From NCBI RefSeq assembly GCF_949987515.2, contig NC_082688.1:105627893-105691892 (forward strand): DNA of 64,000 nucleotides, written 5' to 3'. This DNA comes from Delphinus delphis. Its lineage: Eukaryota > Chordata > Mammalia > Artiodactyla > Delphinidae. This document shows, in pieces, positions 32,671 through 43,827 of this stretch. Position 1 is the first letter of the stretch. Each line of letters begins with the position of its first letter. A program made the position numbers and the translations under genes. The notes beneath the pieces were generated by a model, which saw only the letters and a program-made list of their open reading frames with translations, did not search any database and was not told the origin of the DNA.

Positions 32671-33005
32671 AATACGACCGTGTGCATGTACTTAGCGTCC
32701 CTGAACTGCACACGTAAAAATGGTTGAAAGAATAAATTTTATGTTATGTATATATTTGACCATGGTTTTAAAAGAGAGGAGAGAGAGAGAGAAGTTACAA
32801 ACAAGATCAGTGTGTTAGTTTGGAACAAGCACAAGACACTTTAGCCAGTGAGGGGGAGAAGCACTTAATTCTGCCCGAAGCAAAAATAGTTAATTCTTCA
32901 CCACGTGGGGAATTCTTTCCTCAATCTACCTTCTTCTCATCCCATCAGTTTTATAGGGCCATGCACTTTGGAAAGTTCCCCGTGTGTGATCCTTCCTGAA
33001 TTCAA

Positions 33006-33160
33006 GGGATCACCAGGCAGCTATAAAGGGCTCTGGTGCCTGAGTCTCATTCCCAGAGATGCAGATGTATTGGTTTGGAGTGCGGCCTGGCATTAGGGAG
33101 TTTTGACACCCCTCTGGTACCGGTGACGTGCAGCTAGAGTTGAGAAGCACAGGTTCAGGC
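33006..33160 (+). mobile_element. MER5A-type hAT MITE
   Basis: Diverged but ordered phrases: 'tgcctgagtctcattcccag', 'gatgcagatgtattggtttg', 'ctagagttgagaagcacagg'. Confidence 0.65.
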
Positions 33161-33897
33161 CAGGATTCCACAGAGATCTCCTGCCTGCAGACAGTCTCCC
33201 TGCCTCTCCCTCCCTTGCTTTCCATCTGCCTGGTCTTTGCAGCCTGAGGCATTATCCTGAAATGACTGGGCCCATGAGTTTCCCAGAAGTCGGCCACCTG
33301 TGGCAAGTGGAACAATTCTGGCCCATGGCCAAATTCTGCCTACTGCATGCTTTTTAAGTCATAGGAAAATATACATAAAATTGACCATTTAAATGCACAT
33401 TTTATTGGCATTAAGTACCTTCACATTGTTCTGTAACTGTCACCACCATCCATCTCCAGAACTTTTCATCTTCTCAGACTGAAACTCTGTCCCCGTTAAA
33501 CACTAACTCCCCATTCCTCCCAGCCCCTGGCGACCACAGCTCTACTTTCTGTCTCTATGACTCTGACTACTCTAGGACTTCATATAAGTGAATCCTACAG
33601 TATTTGTCCTTTTGTAACTGGCTTATTTCACTTAACATAATGTCCTCAATATTCATCCATGCTGTAACTTGTGTCAGAATTTCCTTTCTTAAGACTGAAT
33701 AATATTCCACTGTATGTACAGATCACATTTCGTTTATCCGTTAATCAGTGGATGGACTGGGTTGTTCCTGCCTTTTGGCTATTGTGAAAAATGGTAAAAA
33801 GTTTCTCTGGGTATGCAAATATCTGTTTGATTTCCTGCTTCACTTTTTTCAGTATACACCCTGATGAGGAATTACTGGCTCATAAGGTAACTCTATT

Positions 33898-34008
33898 TTT
33901 TTTTTGGCTGTGCTGCACAGCTTGTGGGATTCCCTGATCAGGAATTGAACGTGGGCCACGTCAGTGAAAGCCCAGAATCCTAACCACTAGGTCACCAGGG
34001 ACCGCCTT
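33898..34008 (-). mobile_element. CHR-type SINE, short form, antisense, inside L1
   Basis: Antisense body 'ttggctgtgctgcacagctt' to head end. The TSD gg[t/c]aactctatt lies at 33886-33897 and 34009-34020. More diverged than most copies. Confidence 0.88.
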
Positions 34009-34084
34009 GGCAACTCTATTGTTAATTTTTTTTTTGAGGAATTGTTATACTGTTTTCCACAGCTATTGAACCATTTTTTAAAAG

Positions 34085-34160
34085 TATTCATTTATGATTT
34101 ATTTTGGCTGCACCTGGTCTTAGTTGCGACACATGGGATCTTCGTTGTGCTGGATCTTTT
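34085..34160 (-). mobile_element. CHR-type SINE 3' fragment, antisense
   Basis: Only the tail and part of the body: 'ttattttggctgcacctggt', 'cttagttgcgacacatggga'. Head missing. Confidence 0.6.
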
Positions 34161-34360
34161 TTTTTTTTTAGTTAGTTATCTATTTTTTTTGGTGTTGCCT
34201 GTGCTTTTGGTGAAACTGCCAGGAGAGCATTGCCAAAATCCAATATCACGAAGCTTTCGTCCTAAGAGGTTTATAATTTTAGCTCTTCCATTTAGGTCTT
34301 TGATCCATTTTGAGTTAATTTGTGTCTGTGGTATGACGTAAGGGTCCAGCCTCTTTCTTT

Positions 34361-34576
34361 CTTTTTTTCTTTTTTTTTTTTTTTTGCGGTACGCGGGCCT
34401 CTCACTGCCGTGGCCTCTCCCGTTGCGGAGCACAGGCTCCGGACGCGCAGGCTCACCGGCCATGGCTCACGGGCCCAGCCGCTCTGCGGCATGTGGGATC
34501 CTCATGGACCGGGGCACGAACCCGTGTCCCCTGCATTGGCAGGCGGACTCTCAACCACTGCACCACCAGGGAAGCC
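34361..34576 (-). mobile_element. CHR-type SINE, young cetacean form, antisense, inside L1
   Basis: T run, gcggtacgcgggcctctcac, antisense body, head end caccagggaagcc. The TSD ccagcctctttctt stands on both sides (left about 34346-34359, right about 34577-34590). Confidence 0.95.
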
Positions 34577-34839
34577 CCAGCCTCTTTCTTTTGCTTGTGG
34601 AAATCCATTTTTTCCAACACCATTTGTTGAAAAACTCCTTTCCACGTTGAATGGTCTTGGCACCCTTGCCGAAAATCATTTGACCATATATGGGAGGGTT
34701 TGTTTCTGGGCCATTGCATGTTTCTGCAAATAAACTTTTACTGAATACAGCCATGTGCTTTCATTTAATACCCCAGGATTGGCAGAGCCTAAACTATTTA
34801 CTACCTGGCCCTTTACAGAAAAGGTTTGCCGGCCCTCAC

Positions 34840-34965
34840 GCACTGGAGTATAAGACCTGCAGAGTTAGAAGCACGTGGGAGTTTGCTCTCCCAGGCCTGC
34901 ATTTTAACACAATCCCCAGGTAATCTGTTTGCAAATTAAAGTTTGAGAAACTTCATTCTTAGAGG
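34840..34965 (+). mobile_element. MER5A-type hAT MITE, partial
   Basis: Right-hand portion: 'gcctgcattttaacacaatc', 'ccccaggtaatctg', 'aagtttgagaaacttc'. The left half is missing or diverged. Confidence 0.65.
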
Positions 34966-35019
34966 ATGCTCTTGCGCAAGGTAAAATCGGACTCCGAAGC
35001 TTGGGACTCCTCTCCTCCG

Positions 35020-35400
35020 AGGCTCCTTCTGGCTTCTGTCTTTGGGTCCAGCCATTTCCTCACAATTTCCCACCTTTTAGCCAAGCCCACCTGCTCTTGA
35101 GTTCCCTGTGGTTTAAATTCTCTTCCCTTTCCTATCACTCGGACACTTGGTTAAATGCCCCCTCCTCCAGAAAGCCTTCCCTGAAATCTTTGGGCTGAAT
35201 TAAGTGTTCTCTCCTCTCTCACCCTTAAAGGGCCTTGATCTACTGCCATATATAACACATTGTTCTTGTGGTTTGTAACTTCCTGTCTCTCCTGCAGCCC
35301 TGGGAGAGCCTGCGAGGCAGGGGCCAGTGGCTTCATTTGTGAATTCCTCTACAGCTAGCCAGAGCCTGGCACACAGTAGGTGCCCAAGGTATGAATTGTC
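35020..35400 (+). mobile_element. L2 LINE 3' region
   Basis: Typical L2 order: 'cccctcctccagaaagcctt', 'ccctgggagagcctgcgagg', 'cagagcctggcacacagtag', 'gtgcccaaggtatgaattg'. Confidence 0.75.
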
Positions 35401-35424
35401 TTATTGATCAAACTGAACAATCTT

Positions 35425-35759
35425 GGGACTTCCCTGGTGGCACAGTGGTTAAGAATCTGCGTGCCAATGCAGGCGACACAGGTTCGATCCCTGGTCCAGG
35501 AAGAACCCACATGCTGCGGAGCAACTACGCCCGTGAGCCACAACTACTGAGCCCACGTGCCACAACTACTGAAGCCTGCGTGCCTAGAACCTGTGCTCTG
35601 CAACAAGAAAAGCCACCACAATGAGAAGCCCACACACCGCAACGAAGAGTAGCCCCCGCTTGCTGCAACTAGAGAAAGCCCGCGTGCAGTAGTGAAGACC
35701 CAACACAGCCAAAAATAAATAAATAAATAAATAAACTAAAAAAACAAAACAAAAAAAAT
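35425..35759 (+). mobile_element. CHR-type SINE, long form
   Basis: Sense copy with a compound AAATAAATAAATAAACTAAA tail. The TSD tgaacaatctt lies at 35414-35424 and 35760-35770. Confidence 0.95.
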
Positions 35760-35949
35760 TGAACAATCTTTGTCAAAGCCTGGGCCCACTGGTTCACAGG
35801 ATGGAGCAGTCCTGATTGGTTCAGAGAAAACAAATTTTTTTTTTAAAGTTTGGTTGGTTTAAAGCTTTCTCTGACTTCATTTTTGCTTAAGAATTTAGTT
35901 GCTGTGACCCATCTAATTACAACAATAAACAATACAGGGTTTATTGAAG

Positions 35950-36160
35950 GAATAAATGTGCAATATAAGGTGCTTTATCTGTGTTTAATTCACTTAACCC
36001 TCACAACTCTCTGATGGGCATTTTAGTATCCCTAATGTACAGATGAGGAAACTGAGGCACAGAGAGGTTAAGTAACTTGTTCAAGTTTGCATGAGCGAGT
36101 GACAGAGCTGACCCTCGAACCAGGCAGCCTGGGCCCAGAGGCAGCGTTCCTTCAGCTACT
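35950..36160 (-). mobile_element. MIR SINE, antisense
   Basis: Conserved core in antisense: 'gatgaggaaactgaggcaca', 'gagaggttaagtaacttgtt', then 'gacagagctgaccctcgaac'. One of the best-preserved MIR copies here. Confidence 0.87.
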
Positions 36161-36329
36161 ATGTTATTCCACCTTAGAGTCTCAATAACTCGTAGTAAAC
36201 ATTCCAACCATGAGCATTTTTCCCTGTGGAGGCCCCTCCCGGGTCCTCACAAAGGGCCCCCCTTCCAGGGAAGGGCCCATCGGCCCCATCTTCTTCGCAG
36301 AAGTTTGTGGGAGAGGCTGCACAGGCAAA

Positions 36330-36500
36330 GTGGAAAGAACATTCTCTGCGGGGAAGACGTGTACAAACCGCAGAGCCACCACCAGTCAGGATAGTCAACC
36401 TCAGCTTTCCTCAGCCTGAAATGGGGCTGTCATGGCTTCTTCCTGGGGCTATTGTGGTGAGGGTTGAATAAGGCACGGCTCAGAGCAGTCGTGAAGGAGC
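36330..36500 (+). mobile_element. MIR SINE, diverged
   Basis: The 'cagctttcctcagcctgaaa' and 'attgtggtgagggttgaata' phrases fit the sense MIR core and 3' half. Overlapping open frames are not convincing genes. Confidence 0.5.
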
Positions 36501-36724
36501 CGGATGTGTTCAGAGGATGGTGGCCTTGATGGGGTGGGGAGGGCATTTGGCTGAATGGGGGCCGTTCATTTATTTGGCTCCAGGTTTGAGATTTTATATT
36601 TACTGCAGATTCAACTCTGTCAAATTGGGTCTAGCCAGTTGTTGCTGCCTATTTTGTATCTGATAAACTTCTCTGCTTTGTGGTATTGAAAACAGGGTCA
36701 GGGCTGGTTGAAAGACAGAGCTTT

Positions 36725-36807
36725 TTTTTTTTTTTTTTTTTTTGACATTTTAAAAAAATATTCTTTTCCATTATGGTTTATCACAGGATATTGAATATAG
36801 TTCCCTG
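36725..36807 (-). mobile_element. Very short 5'-truncated L1 insertion (about 80 bp), antisense
   Basis: A T run, then 'tattcttttccattatggtt' and 'ggatattgaatatagttccc' from the L1 3' UTR, then the flank again. The TSD ttgaaagacaga[g/c]cttt lies at 36708-36724 and 36808-36824. Confidence 0.9.
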
Positions 36808-37049
36808 TTGAAAGACAGACCTTTTAACTCACCTCTGGAAACCTCCCTCCATCTCTCGCGTACACATACTCAGACCTCATCTCTCTCCTTCCACAAGGAA
36901 TGAGACCTTGGCCATGTCTTACTGATGACCCCATGGAACAGAGAGAACCGAGCCCGGGTGGGAAACACTTCACCTCCTAGCTGACTGATCCTGCTAGAAA
37001 TAGGAAATGAGCTTCTGTAAAATGTGTTTCCCTCTCTGTCTCCTCTAGA

Positions 37050-37242
37050 TAAAATCAAACTGCATCTCAGATGAAACCGACGGTGAAGAGTCTGGCTGTA
37101 ACGTTATCATTCTTCCCATTATTATTTTTTTTTCTCTTGTCAGTTTTTGTAATTAAAACGAATCTGAAGGTCGTTTTGTCTCACCAGTTGAGAGCAACGC
37201 TCAAGGACCCACCTGCAGAGGAGACTGTAGCGGAGAAGCTGA
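37050..37242 (+). other. Candidate first coding exon of an unrecognised type II membrane protein
   Basis: A pyrimidine tract ending in …tctgtctcctctag (acceptor, cut before 37050) and a donor ACG|GTAAGG at 37243 bracket 193 bases. An ATG at 37071 opens a frame with a short basic N-terminus (MKPTVKS) and one hydrophobic helix (LAVTLSFFPLLFFFLLSVFV). A polar stem follows, reaching the donor after codon 57 (phase 1). That is the layout of a signal-anchor exon of a Golgi-type enzyme or similar protein. No transposon covers it. I cannot name a family, no second exon is visible in the window, and a chance hydrophobic ORF remains possible. The frame reads on to 37370 if unspliced. Confidence 0.3.
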
Positions 37243-37514
37243 CGGTAAGGCAACAGCGCCACCTGGCGACCAATATTTTTACTGGCACCCCAGTAGTGGA
37301 TCTCGGTAACGCCACGCGAGAATACACACAACATTCCTTTTCAAATCCTCTGAATTTCATCGACTGTTAAAATCTTAACTTGAGAATTAAATACCGATCA
37401 CATGTCTAATGAATATATAGTACACTGACCATTTCTACATATACCTTGAGTCATAGACTCTGGAAAATTGATGCTCTTTATTCATCAGGGGCTTCTTAAC
37501 ACGTTTTGGGTTTT

Positions 37515-37848
37515 ATTATTTATTTAAATTTATTTGTTTATTTATTTTTGGCTGCCTTGTGTCTTCTTTGCTGCGCGTGGGCTTTCTCTAGTTGCAGCGA
37601 GCGGGGACTACTCTTCGTTGTGGTGCACAGGCTTCTCATTGCAGTGGCTTCTCTTGTTGCAGAGCACGGGCTCTAGCTGCGCGGGCTTCAGTAGTTGTGG
37701 CTCGCGGGCTCTAGAGCGCAGGCTCAGTAGCTGTGGCATACGGGCCTACTTGCCCCGCGCATGTGGGATCTTCCCAGACCAGGACTCGAACCCGTGTCTC
37801 CTTCATTGGCAGGCGGATTCTTAACCATTGCGCCACCAGGGAAGCCCC
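37515..37848 (-). mobile_element. CHR-type SINE, long form, antisense
   Basis: TTATTTATTT tail side, ttttggctgccttgtgtctt, antisense body to the caccagggaagcccc head. The TSD acgttttgg[g/t]tttt lies at 37501-37514 and from 37849. Confidence 0.95.
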
Positions 37849-37864
37849 ACGTTTTGGTTTTTAA

Positions 37865-39269
37865 TGCGTTATCATCGACTCATTTATACTGTGTGCCAAG
37901 CTCTGTAGTGGCATTGGAAGAAAATAAATGACATATAGTATAGAGTCCCTGACCTCAAGCATATTACAGTCTGGTCAAGATGATTATATTCATCTTGCCT
38001 TGAATTAGGCTGTTGTCTCTTCCCTCTAAGCTTATGCCACCAAAATGTAGGTAGATACAAACTCAACTGAGGCAAAATACCACCACTTCACCTCCAAAAC
38101 GTTTGTCATTGGCCAAGAACATGTGATTAGATGGTTACCTGAGCTAGAAGATTTCTTTAACACATATTTAGCCCTTCCCCAACATAGGATAGATTAGGAA
38201 GCTCTATCCAAGAAAGAATGCCTGTCCTACTTTGAAAAGGAAAATGGGACTGTCCTACCTTGCCTCCTCTGGCTAAAATTGGTGTTTCCCAAAACCAGAA
38301 CTGGATCCCAAGGGAACTGGGAAGTCATAATGGTTCTCAGACTTCCTCTCTTACTGTTTTCCTTTCTCTCTTTTTTCCTTCCCTCCTTCCATTCCTTCCT
38401 TCTCTCTTTCTTTTTAATTTTCGGCGTTTTAATAACTCTTCTTACATTTCTCTCTGAGAAGGCCAACTAAAAAATACTTCGGGGGTGCTGGAATTTTATA
38501 ACACTGGTTATCTCAGAGTGATCTGAAACGTATGATGGCTACTGTTTGTGCCTTTTATAAGTAAAAATTGGAAACCCAAGTTGACATTTCTTAATAAATT
38601 CAGTTTGTTTGGCAAGACAAAATATCTCAAGTCGGTTAGTCTTTAGATGAAAACGGTGGAAATTCTGCTTTAGGTAGTGGTAAGTGCTGACCTCTAGTGG
38701 ACACATGTTAACATTACAACCTATGAATGCGGCTCAGAGAAAAGTTGCTTGATCACTTGCTATTGAATATCTTCTGCAAAGGGTACTCTTTTTCTTTTAT
38801 TTGTTTGTTTTCTTTTGAGGATTCCTTGGGACCCTGAAAAATTCTCCTTAATCTCCTGAACCACCTTTTACATCCCAGGAGCTACAAAATACCTGCAGTT
38901 CTCTGGTGGATAAGCTACCAAATCTAGCTCTTATAACTAGCTCCTTCCCTCTTGCCTATGTGTGGCCTGATTACAATGTTCTGTTCAGAAAGCATCTAGG
39001 TATCCCATTATCCAGGGCTCCTAACAATTCTATTCCATGTCCATGTCTTGCTGCTGGGGCGGGAGGTGGAGAAAAAAGGGTAGAAAGGGACACTGTGCAA
39101 CTTTTCATTGTGACTATCAAGGACTTCTCTTGCAGAAAATATGCATTACTTCATAACGTGTACAGGCCATTTATACAAAACATGTTAGTGAGCAAAACTC
39201 AAGAAGGCATTAGTTCTGCCTTAAATAGCAAGGGAAGTGAGGTTGAAGCAGTGTAGACACCTTGCATAA
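37865..39269. other. No gene recognised; apparently unique
   Basis: Only a pyrimidine-rich tract (about 38360-38420) stands out. A 116-codon frame at 38906-39256 has no known domain and no splice support. Confidence 0.35.
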
Positions 39270-39383
39270 GGAAACAAACTAGGTTTAGGTCCTGGCCCTT
39301 CCCAAATGCCATGGGGCACTGGGAAAGTCTCAATCCCTCAGTTCCCCAACTGTAAAATGAGAGAGCTGGATAATGTGAGCTTT
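39270..39383 (+). mobile_element. MIR-like fragment (weak)
   Basis: The 'cctcagttccccaactgtaa' and 'aatgagagagctggataatg' phrases match the MIR core. The rest is too diverged. Confidence 0.45.
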
Positions 39384-39397
39384 AAGAATAAGTTTAG

Positions 39398-39689
39398 GGC
39401 TTCCCTGGTGGCACAGTTGTTAAGAATCTGCCTGCCAATGCAAGGGACACGGGTTCGAGCCCTGGTCCGGAAGATCTCACATGCTGCGGAGCAACTAAGC
39501 CCGTGTGCCACAACTACTGAGCCTGTGCTCTAGAGCCCACGTGCCACAACTACTGAAGCCTGCGTGCCTAGAGCCTGTGCTCTGCAACAAGAGAAGCCAC
39601 GACAATGAGAAGCCTGCACACCGCAACGAACGCTCGCCGCAACTAGAGGAAGCCCACGTACCACAACAAAGACCCAACACAGCCAAAAA
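39398..39689 (+). mobile_element. CHR-type SINE, long form
   Basis: Sense copy from gcttccctggtggcacagtt to an AAAAAA tail. A perfect 14-bp TSD, aagaataagtttag, lies at 39384-39397 and 39690-39703. Confidence 0.95.
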
Positions 39690-39861
39690 AAGAATAAGTT
39701 TAGCTCTACTTTCCTATGATTTATATTGTCTGGACCCTTCTTGAAATTTCTATTCAAAGGTATCTCCTCTGAGGATTTAGTTCTTTGTGTGTGTATACCG
39801 ATGCTCAGGAAGTCATCTCAGATAGACCTGTCAAATATCTGATTGCCTTATATTAGTGGTG

Positions 39862-40583
39862 TGTATTGGTTCTCTACTGTGAAACACATTATCTCAAAGC
39901 TTAGTGGCTCAAAACAACAACATTTGTTATCACACAGTTTCCATGGGTCAGGAATCTGGTTGTGACTTAGCTGGGTTTCAGGTGTCAGTTGGGGCTGTGG
40001 TCTCACCTGATGGCTCAGCTGGGGGAGGATTGGCTTTCGTGCTCATGTGTGGTAGTTGGCAGACCTCAGTTCCTCATGGGTTGCTGGACAAAAGGCCCCA
40101 GCTTCTTCTCATGGGTTTCTCCATAGGGCAGCTCGTAACATGGTAGCTTCCTTCATCATCAGAATGAAAAAGTGAGACGAGCCAGAGGAAAAGAGAAAGA
40201 GAGAGAGGAAAGTTAGTCTTTTGTAGTTTAATCTCAGAAGTGACACCCCATCACTGTTGCTGTAGTATTATTATTTATTTATTTATTTTGGCTACGCTGG
40301 GTCTTAGTTATGGCATGCAGTCTCTTAGTTGTGGCATGCAGACTCTTAGTTGCAGCATGTATGTAGGATCTAGTTCCCTGACCAGGGATCAAACCCAGGC
40401 CCCCTGCATTGGGAGCACAGAGTCTTACCCACTGGACCACCAGGGAAGTCCCTGTTGCTGTATTCTGTTGATTAAAGTGAGTCACTAGTTCTAGCCCAGC
40501 CCCCAAAGGATGGGCTAATACACAGGGTGGTGGTTATCAGGAGTCGGGAATCTTTGGGAGCCATTTCAGAAGCTGCCTTTCAT
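39862..40583 (-). mobile_element. MaLR-like solo LTR, antisense, split by a SINE
   Basis: Antisense LTR phrases: 'tgtattggttctctactgtg', 'cacagtttccatgggtcagg', 'tcctcatgggttgctggac', 'aggagtcgggaatctttggg', 'gccatttcagaagctgcc'. The exact subfamily is uncertain (MLT1-like). No internal retroviral part. Confidence 0.65.
40266..40451 (-). mobile_element. CHR-type SINE, antisense, inside the LTR
   Basis: TTATTTATTT tail side, body with tandem 'ttagttgtggcatgcagact' phrases, head end accaccagggaagtcc. The TSD ctgttgctgta lies at 40254-40264 and 40452-40462. Confidence 0.93.
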
Positions 40584-40735
40584 ACTATGTGACTTCAGGA
40601 AAGGCAGTGTCTTTGTACCTCAGTTTCTTCAGTTGTAAAATGGGGATACTAATGCCTATCTCATAGGCTTCTGGTAAGAAACAAATGTAGAGTACTGGGA
40701 ACCTACTAAGTAAGAACACAATGACCATTACTTCC
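40584..40735 (+). mobile_element. MIR SINE
   Basis: Core in sense: 'cctcagtttcttcagttgta', 'aaatggggatactaatgcc', 'tatctcataggcttctgg'. Confidence 0.78.
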
Positions 40736-40794
40736 CATGTATTCCCTATAGGAGGCCTTCCATAAAAATAACTGCAGAATTGAATTAGCCAGAC

Positions 40795-41055
40795 TGTTTC
40801 ATGTTTCCTCCCTGAATAGGCTTTGAGCTCTCTGAGGAATAGTAGCAAATGGAAAACAATGAAGACACAGTGATTTATCTTACCCTTAAAATTATAAATC
40901 AAAATAATAAAATAATCTTTAAGCCACCAATTACATCCAGGAAAGAAATTAAATAGTCATTGGAGTGCTGGTTTCTGTATTTCTCACCATTGTATTCCTA
41001 GCACCACAGCAACTGGTTCATGGCAGACACTTAATAAATATCTCTTGAATTGTGT
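40795..41055 (+). mobile_element. L2 3' region, discontinuous
   Basis: The 'aggctttgagctctctgagg' block and the terminal 'attcctagcaccacagcaac … cttaataaatatctcttg' block fit the L2 3' end, with an unassigned AT-rich stretch between. Confidence 0.5.
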
Positions 41056-41064
41056 ACTGTTTTG

Positions 41065-41649
41065 TTTTATAAACTGTTTCCCAAGGAAACTGACATAATA
41101 TGTTGCTTTGACTTAAAGGGACAACAAGCTTCTTGATACCACAGGGAACATTATTAAAAGAAAGAACCCAGACATCATTGTCTTATCCTTGTTTAATGCT
41201 AGGGATTTCTAGATGGAACACCATGAGATTTCTGGTACTTTAAGAAGAAAAGTTCCCAGGGAAGGATAGTTTGTATGATGACCATAATCTGAAGCACAAA
41301 GGGCCATGTATTTAGGGTAAGGATGGACTGGCTCTCCAAGGGATTTTTCCTCCAGATTTCTGCCATCTGGGTAGCTTAGGAAACCTCAGGCAGTGCCTGG
41401 ACTGGTGGTGTCTCTACACCAGGCAGCAGCAAATGCAAATCCCTTTGGGGGAAAAGAAACTTCATCTGAGGCCTCAAATACTTCCTATAAATAATTCCTC
41501 TAGTACAGTTGCAGCACACAAAGATAATACATGCAAAAGAGGAACAGAACTGTGATTGAGAACCAGAAAAAACCACAGAATGAGACCCACAAAGGCACAA
41601 GCTATTGGAATTGTCAGGCACAAGTAAACAACTGTGCTTACTTACTGTG
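41065..41649. other. No feature recognised
   Basis: Non-coding, no clear repeat. Confidence 0.35.
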
Positions 41650-42079
41650 TTTATATAGATAAAAGACAAGCTTGAATATTATTGCAGGGAAATGGAAACC
41701 AACAGCAACAACAAAGTTAATTGGAAAGAACAAAATAGAGCGTCTAGAAATAAAACATACAATAACTGAAATTAAAAGCTCAGTGGATTGGGTTCACCAC
41801 CAGATTAGACATAGCTGAAGAGAGGATTAATCATCTTGAAGAGAGGTCTGAAATTTTTTCCAGAGGGCAGCACAGAGAAGCAAAAAGATAAAAAATACAG
41901 AAAAAGTTGAGACAGAGTGAAAAGGCCTAACATATATTTAATCAAATTTACATAAGGAGAGGAGAGTAAATGGGGCAACAGCAATATTTGAAAAAAGGTT
42001 AAGAATTTTCTAGAAATTTCTAAAAATGTTTAGAGACATCAACCCAGAGATGTAAAAACCCAAGAATCACAAGCTGGTT

Positions 42080-42112
42080 CAACAACAACAACAGCAACAA
42101 CAACAACAACGA
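42080..42112. repeat. (CAA)n short microsatellite
   Basis: About ten CAA units with one CAG interruption, inside old L1 sequence. Confidence 0.92.
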
Positions 42113-42626
42113 AGTCCATATTGAGATTACAGTGAAGTTTAGAAGACCAAAAACAGAGAGAAGATCTTAAAAACAACCAGAGACAAAAGATCTTCAAAGG
42201 AGTGGTAGCAAGACTAATAGCAGACTTCTCAGTAGCAACCATGGAAGCCAGAAGACAATGGAATGATAATGTCAATACGTGAAAAGAAAATACCTGCCAC
42301 TTTTTATACAGTAAAGGTATATTTCAAGAATGAGGGTGAAATAGAGATTTTTCACATAGACAAAGAGAGAGAGAGAGTCTGCTATTATCAGAATTTCAAT
42401 AAGGCAAATCCCAAAGAGTATATTTCAAATGGAAATAATGTGATACCAAAATAAGAAACAAATAAAGAAAAAAGTGGTATATAATCTAGACAAAATCTAA
42501 ATTAATGTTGATTAGATAAAACAATAATAGTAGCTTGTAAGATTTTAAATAAAATTAAAATGCATGACAATCATAGCAAATATGCTGGAGAGGGATAAAT
42601 GAAGCTAAAGTGTTCCAAAGATTTTT

Positions 42627-42749
42627 TGTTTTTTTTTTTTGGTCTCACAGCAGCTTGTGGGATCTTAGTTCCCCAACCAGGGATTGAACCCCTGCCCTCA
42701 GCAGTGAAAGCATGGAGTCCTAACCACTGGACCACCAGGGAATTCCCCT
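42627..42749 (-). mobile_element. CHR-type SINE, short form, antisense
   Basis: T run, antisense body 'gcttgtgggatcttagttcc', head end caccagggaattccc. The TSD aaagattttt lies at 42617-42626 and 42750-42759. Confidence 0.92.
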
Positions 42750-42955
42750 AAAGATTTTTAATTATCCAAGGAAAGGATAAATATTGACTAACTTTAGAAT
42801 TTGGCAAGTTAATTATGCATATTTTAATTTCTAGGTATCCATTAATATAGAATCAGAATTGTAACTTAGCAGAAGGAAAGACATAAACCATAATCAAGTG
42901 AAAAAAGGGAAGGAAAGGGGAAAAAGAAACAGAATACATGAGATAAGTAGATTCA

Positions 42956-43642
42956 GGCATACCCTGTTTTATTGTGCTTTGCTCTATTGTGCTTCGGTGC
43001 TACTGAGTTTTTGTTTTTAACAAATGGAATGTTTGTGACAACCCTGCTGTTGGGCTGCACCCTGCAGGCCTGCAAGCCCTGTAGTTAGTTGCCTAGCCTT
43101 GAGACTGAAGAAAGAGCCTAGAGACAGTGACAGAGACATCAATGGTTTAGTGGACAGGGGATCTTGCACATCTGAAACAAAGGCCCTGGAGCAACAGCCA
43201 CCATGGACAGCAGACAGTGGGCTGGACATAGTCTTTGCTACTTGGGGGAGAAGGAGGCTACCATTTATAGGTGGAATTGACATCAAGTTGGCTCATCAAT
43301 TACCAGGGAAACCAGCGGCTGGGGCAGGGAGCAAGTGTGTGGGAAGTTACTAATTAAGCTCTATAATTAAGAAGATTGGATAGTCATGTGTGAGAAGCAA
43401 GGCCTGGTTGAGCAGGGGATGTACTCAACCGGTTAGCATTTTTCAGCAATAAAGTATTTTTTAATTAAGGTATGCCCAGTTTTTTAGACACAATGCTATT
43501 ATGCACTTAATAGACCACAGTATAATGTAAACATAACTTTTTTATGCACTGGGAAACCAAAAAGTTCACGTGACTCCCTTTATTTGCTTTACTGTGGTGG
43601 TCTGGAACTGAACCCGCAGTATCTCTGAGGTCTGCCTGTACT
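42956..43642. mobile_element. Tigger1-like pogo transposon, internally deleted
   Basis: Left terminus caggcataccctgttttatt and right terminus …ctctgaggtctgcctg are inverted ends of Tigger1. The inner flanks fit as well (left 'acaaatggaatgtttgtgac'; right 'gcaataaagtattttttaat' and 'cagtataatgtaaacataac'). The transposase is absent. About 380 bp in the middle is not Tigger1-like. Confidence 0.85.
43043..43425. other. Unassigned insert inside the Tigger1-like element
   Basis: GC-richer than its surroundings, with an 84-codon frame (43099-43353) of no known family. It starts tgttgggctgca, so it could be an LTR remnant, but neither a clear TSD nor a TATA box and AATAAA pair is visible. Confidence 0.4.
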
Positions 43643-43827
43643 AGATGTAAACCAAATACATGAGCAATTAATATATATACTAATATGAACATTAAATATT
43701 ACTGGACTATATATTCCAGTTAAAAAACAAAGATTGTCAGACTCTAAGAAAAACAAAAGCAAAATCAAATCACATGCTGTTTACCAGAGATGTTCTTAAG
43801 AATACAATAATGAAAGTATGAGTAGAA

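Larger units (their letters stand above)
30895..32760 (+). mobile_element. Old L1 (L1MA-like) ORF2 end and 3' UTR, split by younger insertions
   Basis: The left part (30895-31202) has 'accatatggcccagcaattc' and 'caatggaatattattcagcc'. The right part (32378-32760) resumes with 'ctaatactgtatgattccac' and ends with 'ctgcacacgtaaaaatggtt'. Between them is a younger L1, and inside the right part a mariner end. No intact ORF. Confidence 0.85.
33355..34712 (-). mobile_element. Old L1 (L1M) antisense, 3' UTR into ORF2, split by SINEs
   Basis: Antisense 3' series ('ccatctccagaacttttcat', 'cttatttcacttaacataat', 'gaataatattccactgtatg') continues past a SINE to 'ctgttttccacagctattga'. After a small SINE fragment, antisense ORF2 text follows ('tttgatccattttgagttaa', 'ccaacaccatttgttgaaaa'). 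The two halves may be one rearranged element or two. Confidence 0.85.

Noticed and set aside
43099..43353. 84-codon frame inside the Tigger1-like element
   Set aside because: No domain; the element is a deletion derivative and the frame is probably chance. The DNA block itself is kept as a finding.
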